This document shows, piece after piece, positions 1 through 11,262 of a stretch of DNA of 64,000 bases. Under the pieces are notes generated by a model. The model did not search any database. It was not told the origin of the DNA and worked only from the letters and a program-made list of their open reading frames with translations. The stretch spans positions 3,313,001 to 3,377,000 of the forward strand of contig NZ_CP036186.1 of the NCBI RefSeq assembly GCF_015291885.1. Reading direction: 5' to 3'. The stretch's first letter is position 1, and every line of letters starts with the position of its first letter. Source of the stretch: Stutzerimonas stutzeri. Its GTDB lineage: Bacteria > Pseudomonadota > Gammaproteobacteria > Pseudomonadales > Pseudomonadaceae. Position numbers and translations under genes: made by a program.

Positions 1-189
1 TCGCTGGTGCAGATATAGAATGGTGCTGCCCTTACCGTTCATCACGCCGTCCTTCTCAACCAACCAAGCTATAGCCAGAAGCGTGCCATTGCCGGATAAC
101 GGATGGCACGCCCGCCTACGCTCGTCCTCAGCCATTAGCACGATCGAGCGACCGTCGAAAGCACGGCCACGAGCAGCGCAATCTCTCCC
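1..189 (-). other. Window edge; possible partial coding sequence on the minus strand
   Basis: One minus-strand frame stays open from just after the yihY stop codon to the left edge of the window. It contains an ATG at 134 and would give a product of at least 45 residues continuing beyond position 1. I do not recognise the translation and there is no clear ribosome binding site before the ATG. A plus-strand frame is also open across most of the stretch and may be its shadow. Whether this is a real gene cannot be decided from the fragment. Confidence 0.2.
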
Positions 190-1473
190 TTACTGACCTT
201 TTTTGTCACCACTTACCTGCAGCCAGTCCGCCAGGCTGCCACCAAACAGATTGGCCTGCTCCTGCTGCAACAACTCCAGGGAACGACGCAGCGTCGGATA
301 CCAGGGCTCATCGAGCTGCTCAGGCAGCGCCACCCGCGCTGACAGCGGCCAGGGATTGCAGCGCAGCAGCTGGTCCAGGCTGTAGTGATTGAGGTCACGA
401 CAAAGCACCCACCCCCCGCCGCCGGTTCGACAGACCAATTGCTCCTGCTCGAAAAAGCCGAGGATGTCATCCCATTCATCTTCCGGCAGACGCAGACCTA
501 CCTTATGCAGATCACGCAGATGCAGCTCGCGGCCCTCCTGCTGACGCTGGTGCAGGTTGCGCAACAGCATCAGCATGACCACCAGACGCGGCAGCGGACG
601 ACGGCGCCATTGCTGCGACGATGACAGGCCGCAAACCAGTTCGGCACCGAACAGCACGATCATCCACGACAGATAGACCCACAATAGAAACAGCGGAACC
701 GCTGCAAATGCGCCGTAAATCAGCTGATAGCTTGGGAAATAACTGACATACAGGCCGAACAGTTGCTTCGCCGCCTCGAACAACACGGCGGTGAATACCC
801 CTCCAACTACGGCGTGGCGTAGCGGAACGCGCGTGTTGGGCACCGCTGCGTATATGAGCGTGAAAGCCGCCACGCTCAATAACAGCGGCATGAGCTTTAT
901 CAGCGTGCCGACACCAATGAGCGCATATGGCCCCGAAATCAGGGAAAGCGAGGCGATGTAGGTGCTGGTGGCGAAACCTGCGCCAAGCAACAGTGGGCCC
1001 AAGCTGAGAATCGCCCAATACAGCAGAAAGCTGGACACGCCCCTTCGCGGCTGTCGTACGCGCCAGATGGTGTTGAAGGCCTTCTCTATGGTCAGCAGCA
1101 TCATCAATGCCGTGGCCATCAGAAAGCCGACACCGAACCAGGTGAGCTGCCGTGCTTGGGTAGTAAAGGCGAGCAGATACTCCTGGATGGTCGCGCCAGT
1201 GGAAGGAATGAAATTGTTGAAGATATAAAACTGAATCTGCTCACCGACCCCCTTGAACGCAGGGATCGCCGAAAGCATGGCGAACGTGACGGTCATCATC
1301 GGCACCACGGCGAACAGCGTGGTATAGGTCAAGGCTGCCGCACTGTGAGGCCCCCGATCGGTCAGGAAACGCCTGACCAGGAAACGGCCGAACTCCAACA
1401 TGTTGTCGATGCGCTGATGCATCCCTTCTCCTTTAAGGGCCGTCGTAAAAATCTGGCGTGACTGCCTTGGCAC
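190..1473 (-). CDS. yihY: YihY/BrkB family inner-membrane protein
   Basis: A 427-residue protein of the YihY family, once misnamed ribonuclease BN. About six hydrophobic membrane segments fill residues 30-290; the family signature of a conserved first helix followed by an alanine-threonine stretch ([13 protein letters not shown]) is visible near residue 45. The C-terminal ~130 residues are soluble and look like the winged-helix-type tail found in longer pseudomonad members. The function of the family is not established; it is not a tRNA-processing nuclease. The start may lie about 17 codons downstream at the second methionine, since pseudomonad members often begin near the sequence MHQRIDNM. 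It is divergent from the arsC-like/wrbA genes that follow. Confidence 0.85.
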   Translation of the reverse strand: MPRQSRQIFTTALKGEGMHQRIDNMLEFGRFLVRRFLTDRGPHSAAALTYTTLFAVVPMMTVTFAMLSAIPAFKGVGEQIQFYIFNNFIPSTGATIQEYLLAFTTQARQLTWFGVGFLMATALMMLLTIEKAFNTIWRVRQPRRGVSSFLLYWAILSLGPLLLGAGFATSTYIASLSLISGPYALIGVGTLIKLMPLLLSVAAFTLIYAAVPNTRVPLRHAVVGGVFTAVLFEAAKQLFGLYVSYFPSYQLIYGAFAAVPLFLLWVYLSWMIVLFGAELVCGLSSSQQWRRRPLPRLVVMLMLLRNLHQRQQEGRELHLRDLHKVGLRLPEDEWDDILGFFEQEQLVCRTGGGGWVLCRDLNHYSLDQLLRCNPWPLSARVALPEQLDEPWYPTLRRSLELLQQEQANLFGGSLADWLQVSGDKKGQ

Positions 1474-1588
1474 TCATACGACCTGGCCCAGGCAGCTATA
1501 CCTGCACCCGATCACCCAAGCAGCACATTCGGCAGGCGCCTCGTTGAGGGTTAGAATGGCCACCTCAACCGGCGAGACGCAACTACAA

Positions 1589-2947
<1,359 letters not shown>

Positions 2948-2979
2948 AGGGACCGCACCGGGCTGGGCGCCAATCGGCA

Positions 2980-3684
2980 CTACCAGCCCAGGGTTTCCTT
3001 GAGGAAGGGAATGGTCAGCTTGCGCTGCGCCTGCAGCGAAGCCTGATCCAACTGGTCGAGCAGTTCGAAGAGCGCATTCATGCTGCGTGCGCCGCGCGTC
3101 AGGATGAAACGACCGACATCGTCCGGTAGATTCAAACCACGGCGCGAAGCACGCAGCTGCAGGGCACGTAACTTGTCCTCGTCGGACAGCTGCTGCAGCT
3201 GGAATACCAGCGCCAGACTCAAGCGCGACTTGAGATCGGGGAGCTCAATGGCCAGCTCCCGCGGCGAGGCGTCCGCCGCCAGCAGCAACCGCCGCCCGGC
3301 ATCGCGCAAACGATTGAACAAATGGAACAGTGCTTCTTCCCAGACTGCGTCACCGGCGATGGCGTCGAGGTCGTCCAGGCATACCAGTTCGCTTTGCTCG
3401 AGGTTGTCCAGCAACGCCGGGCCATATTCAGCGACCTCGGCCAGCGGCAGATAGACCGCCAGCTCCCCGCGCTCTTCTACTCGCAGGCAAGCGGCCTGCA
3501 GCAGATGACTACGCCCGACGCCGGCCTGCCCCCATAAATAGATAAGCTCGTCGGACCAGCCAGCGGCAGGCGAACACAGTCGCTCAACATAGCCGAGCGC
3601 CGCGGCGTTTGCGCCCGGGTAGAAGTTGGCGAAGGTGGCGTCGTCGCGCAGACGGACGCCAAGGGGAAGCTGGATGGGTTTCAT
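2980..3684 (-). CDS. hda: DnaA regulatory inactivator Hda
   Basis: A 234-residue AAA+ protein homologous to the ATPase domain of DnaA. In the family it acts with the DNA-loaded sliding clamp to stimulate hydrolysis of ATP bound to DnaA and so prevents re-initiation. The N-terminal QLPLGV is the clamp-binding motif. The P-loop reads GQAGVGRSH, with arginine where most AAA+ proteins have lysine, a substitution I recall as common in pseudomonad Hda. Walker B is LVCLDDLDAI, and the sensor region and arginine finger (LKSRLS) are present. Its start overlaps the stop of the upstream perM-like gene by four bases, indicating translational coupling. Confidence 0.93.
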   Translation of the reverse strand: MKPIQLPLGVRLRDDATFANFYPGANAAALGYVERLCSPAAGWSDELIYLWGQAGVGRSHLLQAACLRVEERGELAVYLPLAEVAEYGPALLDNLEQSELVCLDDLDAIAGDAVWEEALFHLFNRLRDAGRRLLLAADASPRELAIELPDLKSRLSLALVFQLQQLSDEDKLRALQLRASRRGLNLPDDVGRFILTRGARSMNALFELLDQLDQASLQAQRKLTIPFLKETLGW

Positions 3685-4778
3685 GGCTGGCTGGGTGGTT
3701 CGGCCGGTGCACCGGCGGGCTCGGCGTAAAGGTCCGAGAGTTTATAGAGATCGTGCGCATGACGCAGCAGAACCATGATCACCGCCGCCACCGGCAGTGC
3801 CAGCAGCACGCCAGTAAAGCCAAACAACTGACCGCCCGCGAGCACCGCGAAAATCACCGCTACCGGATGCAGGCCGATACGATCGCCCACCAGCAGCGGC
3901 GTCAGCAGCATGCCCTCGAGCATCTGCCCTACCGTGAAGACGGCTGCCACACCCAGCAGCGGATAGGGCGCCAGCCCGAACTGGAAGAACGCAGCTACCA
4001 CTGCAGCGCCAATACCGACCACGAAGCCCATGTAGGGCACGATGCTGGCGAGGCCGGCCAGCACGCCGATTAACAGGCCCAACTCGAGCCCCACTAAGGT
4101 CAGCCCGGAAGCATAGATGATCGCCAACGCCAGCATGACCAGCAACTGGCCACGCAGGAACGCGCCGATCACCTCATGGCATTCGTTCATCAGGCGCACC
4201 ACCATGCCTTCACGCCGACGCGGCAGCAGGCTGCGCAACTTGAGCATGATCAAATCCCAGTCACGCATCAGATAGAAGCTCACCACAGGTATCAGCAGCA
4301 AGTTGCCGAGCCACACCAGCAACGCAAGACCGGAAGCCGTGGCGCGGCTCAGTAACATCCCGAGAACATCGGTCGTGCTACCCAGGTGTGCCGTGAACGC
4401 ACCCTTGAGCTGATCAAGACGCCAGAAATTATCCTCAAGACCAAACTGAGCCTGCACCCATGGCAGTGCCTGATGCTGCAACCAGTCCAGCGCCAGCGGC
4501 GCGAGTTGGTAAAGCCGCACCAGCTGCTTGCCCAGCATTGGCACCAGGACCACAAACATCACTAATAGCAGCAGACTGAACAGCGTGAATACCGCGACCA
4601 CACCCCAGGTACGCGAAAGCCCCCAGCGCTCCAGCCGATCAACAAGCGGATCGCCCAAGTACGCCAGCAGAATTCCGATCAGAAAAGGCGTGAGTATCGG
4701 CGTCAGTAGGTACACCAGCCAGGCACACAACAGCAGCCCTGCCAGCCAGAGCCAGCGGTTCGAATTATTCATGGTCAT
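3681..4778 (-). CDS. AI-2E/PerM family transporter
   Basis: A 365-residue polytopic membrane protein with about eight hydrophobic segments and the long soluble loop between the third and fourth segments that is typical of the AI-2E transporter (PerM/YdiK/TqsA) superfamily. The conserved C-terminal half (SIVPYMGFVVGIGAAVVA and PLLVGDRIGLHPVAVIFA) is well preserved. The family contains autoinducer-2 exporters and Na+/H+ antiporters, so the substrate cannot be named. It is coupled to hda by a four-base ATGA overlap, a pairing found in many pseudomonads. The start may be the ATG at 4772, two codons later. Confidence 0.88.
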   Translation of the reverse strand: MTMNNSNRWLWLAGLLLCAWLVYLLTPILTPFLIGILLAYLGDPLVDRLERWGLSRTWGVVAVFTLFSLLLLVMFVVLVPMLGKQLVRLYQLAPLALDWLQHQALPWVQAQFGLEDNFWRLDQLKGAFTAHLGSTTDVLGMLLSRATASGLALLVWLGNLLLIPVVSFYLMRDWDLIMLKLRSLLPRRREGMVVRLMNECHEVIGAFLRGQLLVMLALAIIYASGLTLVGLELGLLIGVLAGLASIVPYMGFVVGIGAAVVAAFFQFGLAPYPLLGVAAVFTVGQMLEGMLLTPLLVGDRIGLHPVAVIFAVLAGGQLFGFTGVLLALPVAAVIMVLLRHAHDLYKLSDLYAEPAGAPAEPPSQP

Positions 4779-4840
4779 ATTGATGCCTTCCTTGCAGGGC
4801 AGTCGCCGGAGGAACTAGATAAGAAACTGCAGTGGCGCCA

Positions 4841-5899
4841 TCACCAGCCGTAACGCAGCACCGTGCCGGTCTCGGGCGTTGCGGGAGCATCGGCAGGTTC
4901 ATCTGCCGTCCCGTCTTCGGACAAAGGCTGCCGGGCATCCAGCGGCTGCTCATCCTCGCTGACTTCGTGCAATCGCGCCAGCGACAGCTGCGCACGCAGC
5001 TGCTCAGGACTGGCGTTAACGCGATAGACGAGACGATCACTTTCAACGCGCAGCAGACTACCGCCAAATGGTTCGAGCAGTCGGTCCAGCTCGGCAAAGC
5101 GCGCAAAGTCGGCACCGATGATTTCCAGCGTTATGTCCGAAGCAGCACCAGGGGCAACCACATAGCGCGGCGCCAGGTACTGACTGACTGCCAGCATGAC
5201 CGCATCAGCCAACGCCTCGGAAGTGTCGGCTTTGACCTTGCCGTCGTGCTGACCGTCCTCAAGCCAGACCTTCCATTGCGCCTGCCAACTGGAATCGGCT
5301 TCGCTCGCATGCACCGCCAACAGCACGTCCGCGTCGTAGCGCTCGGATGCGTCGCTCAAGACTTGTCGATCGCTCGCGGCGAACGCCTCCGGCGTCGCCA
5401 ACAGCTGCTCAGAGAGATCAGCCAGCGGTAGGCGCAGTGGCAGGCCGCGATGCTGAGCGGCGGCCCGCAACGGCGCCGCACTGTCCTGGCCGTCGCCCAC
5501 CAGTTGCGTACCCTCTACTCGCTCGTTCAACCACCAACCCAGTACCGTCGGCCGGTTCGCCCCCCATAGCGACACACCAGCGCGGCGCAGGCTGCGCTCA
5601 GTAGTACCGGGGTCGAACTCGACCACGATGTGCTCGCCCTCATAGCCGTACTTGCTGATCAGCTGCTGCGGATCCTCGCGCAGTGCGACCACTGCCTTGC
5701 TTTTACCTACTTCCGCATCGCCAGTCAGGCGCAGGAGCAGCGTGTCGAACGCGCGCTGCAATGCGCCGGCTCGCTCCTCGGCTTGCTGGCCGGAAACAGG
5801 CTCGCGCACCTGATACAGGCTCCGGAAAAGCTCTGCCTGACTGGGCAAGGTCACACCCAGTGCGAGGCACAGAACAAGTAAGCGGTAGATAGAGCGCAT
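4841..5899 (-). CDS. DUF2066 domain-containing exported protein
   Basis: A 352-residue protein with a clear N-terminal signal peptide (basic MRSIYR, then a leucine/valine-rich core, cleavage expected near SQA-EL at residue 22). The body matches the DUF2066 family, which lies next to perM/hda and purM in pseudomonads; its function is unknown. The C-terminal ~40 residues are rich in Asp, Ala, Pro and Glu and likely disordered. It lies 62 bases upstream of the perM-like gene on the same strand and is probably its operon leader. It is divergent from purM. Confidence 0.83.
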   Translation of the reverse strand: MRSIYRLLVLCLALGVTLPSQAELFRSLYQVREPVSGQQAEERAGALQRAFDTLLLRLTGDAEVGKSKAVVALREDPQQLISKYGYEGEHIVVEFDPGTTERSLRRAGVSLWGANRPTVLGWWLNERVEGTQLVGDGQDSAAPLRAAAQHRGLPLRLPLADLSEQLLATPEAFAASDRQVLSDASERYDADVLLAVHASEADSSWQAQWKVWLEDGQHDGKVKADTSEALADAVMLAVSQYLAPRYVVAPGAASDITLEIIGADFARFAELDRLLEPFGGSLLRVESDRLVYRVNASPEQLRAQLSLARLHEVSEDEQPLDARQPLSEDGTADEPADAPATPETGTVLRYGW

Positions 5900-6283
5900 G
5901 ATCGATTCTCGCAGGCCACCTGTAACCGGGGCATGAAGTGTGGGGAAATGGTCGCTACACCTTAAACAGCCGGCCAGGGCGCAGCAACTGCCTGCCTCAC
6001 AGTTGACACGACCGAAGCTGACGTTCGCCGTCGTGCATCACTGCGCTCGGGATGGCCGCTATGCGGCAAGCCTGATAAAATCGCGCGCTTTCCGCAGACC
6101 GGTTCCGGCGCTTGTCCGAGCCCGGCATTCAGAACCTAGGCAAAAGCGACGCAGGCGCTGCAACCCCGGCGTTTCGCAAGCGATACCGGTGTTACTACCA
6201 CCCGCTGGTGATCGTTTTTCACAGGCCCTGAATGCAGCACCTTACCGGTCGACAACCGCACTCCTTTCACAGGTCCGGATTCT
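5900..6283. promoter_or_regulatory. Intergenic region between DUF2066 gene and purM
   Basis: 384 bases between divergent genes. It must hold the promoter of purM-purN to the right and of the DUF2066-perM-hda operon to the left. A GGTCCGGATTCT stretch lies just before the purM ATG without a strong Shine-Dalgarno. An open frame from 5940 to 6287 looks like chance coding and I do not call it. I see no riboswitch or RNA gene. Confidence 0.4.
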
Positions 6284-7342
6284 ATGAGCAAGCAACCCTC
6301 CCTCAGCTACAAGGACGCAGGTGTCGACATTGATGCAGGCGAAGCGCTGGTCGAACGCATCAAAAGCGTGGCCAAGCGCACCGCACGACCTGAGGTAATG
6401 GGCGGGCTGGGCGGCTTCGGCGCCCTGTGCGAAATCCCTGCTGGCTACAAGCAGCCGGTACTGGTTTCCGGCACTGACGGCGTCGGCACCAAGCTGCGCC
6501 TGGCGCTGAATCTGAACAAACATGACAGCATTGGCCAGGATCTGGTCGCCATGTGCGTCAACGACCTGGTGGTCTGCGGCGCCGAGCCCCTGTTCTTCCT
6601 CGACTATTACGCCACTGGCAAGCTCAACGTCGACGTAGCCGCTACCGTGGTCACCGGCATTGGCGCTGGTTGCGAACTGGCTGGCTGCTCCCTGGTCGGT
6701 GGTGAAACCGCCGAGATGCCGGGCATGTACGAGGGCGAAGACTACGACCTGGCCGGCTTCTGCGTTGGCGTAGTGGAAAAGGCCGAGATCATTGATGGCT
6801 CCAAGGTCGCCGCTGGTGACGCACTGATTGCGCTGCCATCCTCCGGCCCGCACTCCAATGGCTACTCGCTGATTCGCAAGATTCTCGAAGTGTCCGGCAC
6901 CGACATCGAGAACACCCAGCTGGACGGCCAACCGCTAGCCGATCTGCTGATGGCGCCGACACGCATCTACGTCAAACCACTGCTCAAGCTGATCAAGGAC
7001 ACCGGGGCGGTCAAGGCCATGGCCCACATCACTGGCGGCGGCCTACTCGACAATATCCCACGAGTGCTCCCGGACAACGCCCAGGCCGTGATCGACGTCG
7101 CCAGCTGGCAGCGCCCGGTGGTGTTCGACTTCCTGCAGGAAAAAGGTAACGTCGACGAACACGAAATGCACCGCGTGCTCAACTGTGGCGTCGGCATGGT
7201 CATCTGCATCGCACAGGATCAAGTGGAATCGGTGCTGGCCAGCCTGCGCACGTCTGGTGAAGAGCCCTGGGTGATCGGCGAGATCTCCAGCGCAGCGGAA
7301 GGCGCCGAACGAGTCGTGCTGAACAACCTGAAGCAGCACTGA
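6284..7342 (+). CDS. purM: Phosphoribosylformylglycinamidine cyclo-ligase PurM
   Basis: A 352-residue enzyme that closes the imidazole ring of aminoimidazole ribotide, using ATP, in step five of de novo purine synthesis. The N-terminal [12 protein letters not shown], the glycine-rich [11 protein letters not shown] and the [16 protein letters not shown] segments are hallmark PurM motifs of the ATP-binding fold shared with PurL and SelD. Length and start agree with the family. The TGA stop overlaps the ATG of purN by one base, the standard purMN arrangement. Confidence 0.97.
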   Translation: MSKQPSLSYKDAGVDIDAGEALVERIKSVAKRTARPEVMGGLGGFGALCEIPAGYKQPVLVSGTDGVGTKLRLALNLNKHDSIGQDLVAMCVNDLVVCGAEPLFFLDYYATGKLNVDVAATVVTGIGAGCELAGCSLVGGETAEMPGMYEGEDYDLAGFCVGVVEKAEIIDGSKVAAGDALIALPSSGPHSNGYSLIRKILEVSGTDIENTQLDGQPLADLLMAPTRIYVKPLLKLIKDTGAVKAMAHITGGGLLDNIPRVLPDNAQAVIDVASWQRPVVFDFLQEKGNVDEHEMHRVLNCGVGMVICIAQDQVESVLASLRTSGEEPWVIGEISSAAEGAERVVLNNLKQH

Positions 7343-7986
7343 TGACCGCGACCTGCAATGTAGTGGTGCTGATTTCAGGCTCCGGCAGCAATCTGCAGGC
7401 GCTGATCGACAGTCAGACTGGCAAGGGGGCACGTATTTGCGCCGTAATTGCCAACCGCGCCGATGCGTTCGGACTAATCCGGGCGCAGAACGCAGGCATT
7501 CCCACCGCCGTACTCGACCACAAGGCATTCGACGGGCGCGAGTCATTCGACGCCGCGCTGATGGAAGTGGTCGATGGCTATGCGCCGGATCTGGTGATTC
7601 TGGCTGGTTTCATGCGCATCCTCACACCAGGTTTCGTACGCCATTACCAAGGCCGCCTGCTGAACATTCACCCGTCGCTTCTGCCCAAGCACAAGGGGCT
7701 CGATACCCATCGGCGCGCCCTTGAGGCGGGCGACAGCGAACACGGCTGCAGCGTGCATTTCGTGACCGAAGAGCTGGACGGCGGCCCTGTGGTGATCCAG
7801 GCCGCGCTGCTGGTTGCCCCGGACGATAACCTCGAGTCGCTGACGCGCCGGGTCCATGCCGCAGAGCACCAGATTTATCCGCTGGCCATGCACTGGTTTG
7901 CCGAAGGACGCTTGCGCCTCACCGAACAAGGCGCGATGCTGGATGGCGCCACCCTGCCGGCCTCCGGCTATCAGATCAGAATCTAG
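7342..7986 (+). CDS. purN: Phosphoribosylglycinamide formyltransferase PurN
   Basis: A 214-residue enzyme that transfers the formyl group from 10-formyltetrahydrofolate to glycinamide ribonucleotide, step three of purine synthesis. The N-terminal VVLISGSGSNLQALID binds the nucleotide phosphate, and the NIHPSLLPKHKGLDTH segment holds the catalytic His-Pro-Ser motif; the matching Asp lies in the ELDGGPVV stretch. It is translationally coupled to purM and followed nine bases later by the DUF3108 gene. Confidence 0.97.
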   Translation: MTATCNVVVLISGSGSNLQALIDSQTGKGARICAVIANRADAFGLIRAQNAGIPTAVLDHKAFDGRESFDAALMEVVDGYAPDLVILAGFMRILTPGFVRHYQGRLLNIHPSLLPKHKGLDTHRRALEAGDSEHGCSVHFVTEELDGGPVVIQAALLVAPDDNLESLTRRVHAAEHQIYPLAMHWFAEGRLRLTEQGAMLDGATLPASGYQIRI

Positions 7987-7994
7987 GAGATAAC

Positions 7995-8705
7995 ATGCGT
8001 CGCGCCTTGCTGCTCGCTCTAGCCGTGCTGGCCCTGCCGGTCCATGCGCTGGAGCTCAAGCCTTTCTCCGCACGCTACACCGCCGATTGGAAACAGGTGC
8101 CGGTCAGCGGCACCGCCCAGCGCAGCCTTGAACAGCTGGACGATGCCAACTGGCGCCTGGATTTCGAGGCATCCATGCTGGTCGCCAGTCTCAACGAGCG
8201 CAGCACCTTCCGTACCGAAGGTGACACCTTCCTGCCGCAGAGCTATCGCCTCAAGCGTAGCGGTCTGGGCAAGGGCAAGCGTGTCGAGCATCGCTTCGAC
8301 TGGGACAACAAGCAGGTCGAGGGCTCTGACCGCGGCGATCCGGTGAAACTGCCGCTGCATCGCGGCCTGCTGGACAAGTCGACCTACCAGCTGGCACTGC
8401 AGCACGAAGTAGCGGCCGGCAAGAAGAGCATGAGCTACCAGGTCGTCGACGGCGACGAGATCGAAACCTACGATTTCCGCGTGCTGGGTGAAGAGAAAGT
8501 CAGCACCAAGGCCGGCCAAGTAGACGCGATCAAGGTGGAGCGCGTGCGTGATCCGACTCAAAGCAAGCGCGAGACCATCCTCTGGTTCGCCAAGGACTGG
8601 GACTACCTGCTGGTCCGCCTGCACCAGATAGAAACCGACGGCAAGGAGTACCAGATCATGCTCGAAGAGGGCAGCGTCGGCGGCAAGACGGTCAAAGGCA
8701 ACTGA
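7995..8705 (+). CDS. DUF3108 domain-containing exported protein
   Basis: A 236-residue protein with a signal peptide (MRRALLLALAVLALPVHA, cleavage near residue 18) and a mature part matching the DUF3108 family of periplasmic proteins, rich in beta strands and without a known function. A GGAGAT ribosome binding site sits seven bases before the ATG. It follows purN by only nine bases and is likely part of the purMN transcript, a conserved neighbourhood in pseudomonads. Confidence 0.82.
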   Translation: MRRALLLALAVLALPVHALELKPFSARYTADWKQVPVSGTAQRSLEQLDDANWRLDFEASMLVASLNERSTFRTEGDTFLPQSYRLKRSGLGKGKRVEHRFDWDNKQVEGSDRGDPVKLPLHRGLLDKSTYQLALQHEVAAGKKSMSYQVVDGDEIETYDFRVLGEEKVSTKAGQVDAIKVERVRDPTQSKRETILWFAKDWDYLLVRLHQIETDGKEYQIMLEEGSVGGKTVKGN

Positions 8706-8760
8706 GTCATAGCGGCAGCCGCTGAGGCTGCCGCCTCTCCTCCACCCTCCGAGTTCACCG

Positions 8761-9426
8761 ATGGCCCCTTCACGCCCCCTCCTGATTGCGCTGCTCCTGT
8801 CCCTGGCAGGCTGCCAGACACTCTTCGGCGATCGCACCCCGCCCCAAGCGGCAACCGAACGCCTTCAGGGCGAGATTCAGCAAGTCGATGGACAGATGCA
8901 GTTTAAGAGCTGCCACGGCCAGCGGACACTGCAATTGCTGAGTAAGGACACTGGGCTGGAGGACGACGCGCAAGCGCTGATGGCCCACGACCAGGACCTT
9001 TTGTTCGCCGATCTGCGCGGCACGCTCAGCCAAGCGGGGCCCGAGAGCATTGGCCAGTTTGCGCTGACCCGCGTATACCGCCTGCAACGCGAGGGCCACA
9101 GCTGCGACGAGGAGAACTTCAAACACTTGATTCTCCGTGCGAGCGGTCAAGAGCCAGGCTGGATGTTGACCGTGACCACCCGCGGCATGCTGCTCGTACG
9201 CCCCGGGCAGTCCCCCGTCGCCCTGCCCTATCTCGAAGAGCAGCTTCCTGGCGGCCAGCTCAGCTTCACCAGCGAAGCTAACGAACAGCGCCTTGACCTC
9301 TGGGTGGCGCCCCAGCGTTGCGTCGACAGTGCCAGCGGCACGATCAATCACCTGAGCGCCGAACTGCGCCTCGATGGCCAGACCTTACGCGGCTGCGCCT
9401 ACTACGGTGGCGCGCGCGACGACTGA
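8761..9426 (+). CDS. Putative lipoprotein (COG3650-like)
   Basis: A 221-residue protein with a lipoprotein signal: a hydrophobic stretch ending in the lipobox LAGC at residues 16-19, so it is expected to be lipid-anchored. The mature region contains several cysteines (SCHGQR, HSCDEE, QRCVDS, RGCAYY) and resembles the COG3650 group of uncharacterised envelope proteins. It is downstream of the DUF3108 gene and upstream of dapC, all on the same strand. Function unknown. Confidence 0.7.
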   Translation: MAPSRPLLIALLLSLAGCQTLFGDRTPPQAATERLQGEIQQVDGQMQFKSCHGQRTLQLLSKDTGLEDDAQALMAHDQDLLFADLRGTLSQAGPESIGQFALTRVYRLQREGHSCDEENFKHLILRASGQEPGWMLTVTTRGMLLVRPGQSPVALPYLEEQLPGGQLSFTSEANEQRLDLWVAPQRCVDSASGTINHLSAELRLDGQTLRGCAYYGGARDD

Positions 9427-9476
9427 TCTCACGAATGCGGGGCGTTTGCCGCGCTCATCCTGAAAGAACTGCATCC

Positions 9477-10673
9477 ATGAACAACGCCCTGAATCTGCTG
9501 AACCCATATCCCTTCGAAAAATTGCGTGGTCTGCTCGCTGGCGCACAGCCTCCGGCTGACAAGCGCGCCATCGCGCTGTCGATCGGCGAGCCAAAGCACC
9601 GCTCGCCGGACTTCGTCGCCCAGGCACTGGCCGACAACCTCGATCAGCTGGCGGTATATCCAACCACGCTTGGGATTCCTGCCCTGCGCGAAGCCATTGC
9701 GCGCTGGTGTGAGCGGCGCTTTGGTCTTGCCGCAGAGGCACTGGACCCGGCGCAGCATGTGTTGCCGGTCAACGGGACGCGCGAAGCACTGTTCGCCTTC
9801 ACCCAGGCCGTGGTGGATCGCGAAGCGAATGGCCTGGTGGTCAGCCCCAACCCGTTCTACCAGATCTACGAAGGCGCCGCCCTGCTCGCCGGCGCGACAC
9901 CACACTACCTGCCATGCCTCGAGCAGAATGGCTTCAACCCCGACTTCGATGCCGTAACGGCGGACGTCTGGCAGCGCTGCCAGATCCTCTTCCTCTGCTC
10001 ACCGGGCAACCCGACCGGCGCGCTGGTACCGCTGGAGACGCTGAAAAAGCTGATCGCGCTGGCCGACCAGTATGACTTCGTCATAGCCGCCGACGAATGC
10101 TACAGCGAGCTGTACTTCGACGAAGCAAATCCGCCTGCAGGCCTGCTCACCGCATGTGCCGCACTGGGCCGCAACGATTACAAGCGCTGCGTGGTGTTCC
10201 ATAGCCTGTCGAAGCGCTCGAACCTGCCGGGGCTACGCTCTGGCTTCGTCGCTGGCGATGCCGATATCCTCAAAGCCTTCCTGCTCTACCGCACCTACCA
10301 CGGCTGCGCCATGCCCGTGCAGACTCAGTTGGCGAGCATTGCCGCATGGAACGACGAAATCCACGTGCGCGCCAACCGCGAGCTATATCGCGCCAAGTTC
10401 GATGCAACGCTGGAAATACTTGCCCCAGTTATGGACGTGCAACGCCCGGACGGTGGTTTTTATCTGTGGCCTAAAACGCCGCTGGATGATCAGAAATTTA
10501 CCCGACAACTGTTCGCCCGCGAGCACGTAACCGTGGTGCCGGGGTCCTACCTGTCACGTGAGATCGACGGTGTTTCGCCTGGCGCCGGCCGCGTTCGCAT
10601 GGCGCTGGTCGCACCGCTGGCAGAATGCGTCGAAGCAGCGCAGCGCATTCGTCACTTCATCGAAACGCTCTGA
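9477..10673 (+). CDS. dapC: Succinyldiaminopimelate transaminase DapC
   Basis: A 398-residue fold-type I, PLP-dependent aminotransferase. It is assigned to N-succinyl-LL-diaminopimelate:2-oxoglutarate aminotransferase of lysine and peptidoglycan-precursor synthesis because of similarity to pseudomonad DapC and because dapD lies 1.4 kb downstream. The NPTGA motif, the AADECYSELYF aspartate segment and the PLP lysine in FHSLSKRSNLPGLRSGF are visible. The frame opens further upstream within the lipoprotein gene, but the ATG at 9477 gives the family N-terminus MNNALNLLNPYPF. Confidence 0.93.
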   Translation: MNNALNLLNPYPFEKLRGLLAGAQPPADKRAIALSIGEPKHRSPDFVAQALADNLDQLAVYPTTLGIPALREAIARWCERRFGLAAEALDPAQHVLPVNGTREALFAFTQAVVDREANGLVVSPNPFYQIYEGAALLAGATPHYLPCLEQNGFNPDFDAVTADVWQRCQILFLCSPGNPTGALVPLETLKKLIALADQYDFVIAADECYSELYFDEANPPAGLLTACAALGRNDYKRCVVFHSLSKRSNLPGLRSGFVAGDADILKAFLLYRTYHGCAMPVQTQLASIAAWNDEIHVRANRELYRAKFDATLEILAPVMDVQRPDGGFYLWPKTPLDDQKFTRQLFAREHVTVVPGSYLSREIDGVSPGAGRVRMALVAPLAECVEAAQRIRHFIETL

Positions 10674-10712
10674 TAGCTCGCCAGGCAGTCTCGCTGCCCG
10701 GCGTGCTCTGCC

Positions 10713-10874
10713 TCAGGCGACACCGGGCGGGATCGAGTCCTTGCCGTAATCGCGCAGTTTTTCCAGATTCTCAGGCTTCATGTGCTCCGGCAGATCCGGC
10801 CTTGGGTGTTCGTCCAGAGGAGCTTTATGCTCCCTGGCATGTGCGTCCTCGCTACGCTTGACGTCATCGCTCAT
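10713..10874 (-). CDS. Small hydrophilic protein, unknown
   Basis: A 53-residue, highly charged protein without hydrophobic segments (MSDDVKRSEDAHAREHK...). The ATG at 10874 is preceded by a perfect AGGAGG ribosome binding site at ideal spacing, which decides the start over an ATG eight codons upstream. It is probably co-transcribed with the 81-residue gene just upstream. I do not know a function; such short charged proteins are frequent in pseudomonads. Confidence 0.65.
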   Translation of the reverse strand: MSDDVKRSEDAHAREHKAPLDEHPRPDLPEHMKPENLEKLRDYGKDSIPPGVA

Positions 10875-10887
10875 AGCTGCCTCCTGT

Positions 10888-11133
10888 TCAGATGGCATGT
10901 TCTTCCCAGATCAGCTGCCCTTCGTCGCTGACCTCCATAACCTTAGTCAATGCCGCTTCGGCAATCGCGTCGGCTTCCGACGCCAAGTCATAACGACGGC
11001 CATCGGCAATCTTGAACACGTGTACGTGCTCATCACTGTCGCGTCGCTTGATGGCGATCACCGCCTCGAACGCATCGTCGGCAGGCACCGCCGAAGAAAT
11101 CGCCTCGAAATTCTCAAAATGCTTACGTGCCAT
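10888..11133 (-). CDS. Small conserved hypothetical protein
   Basis: An 81-residue acidic soluble protein (starts MARKHFENFEAISSA, ends IWEEHAI). A GAGGTGA ribosome binding site precedes the ATG. It has no recognisable motif. The 53-residue gene starts 13 bases after its stop, so the two form a small operon, convergent with dapC and divergent from the thioredoxin gene. Confidence 0.65.
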   Translation of the reverse strand: MARKHFENFEAISSAVPADDAFEAVIAIKRRDSDEHVHVFKIADGRRYDLASEADAIAEAALTKVMEVSDEGQLIWEEHAI

Positions 11134-11262
11134 TAGTCGTCACCTCACCGTTGCGATTGTCATCAATGGACAACACCATCGGCGTAAAAGGTCGAAGTCC
11201 CTAGCTGAACCGAGGGTACGGCGGCAGGCTCGAACGTTGAACAGCACTAGGAGAATCCCGCC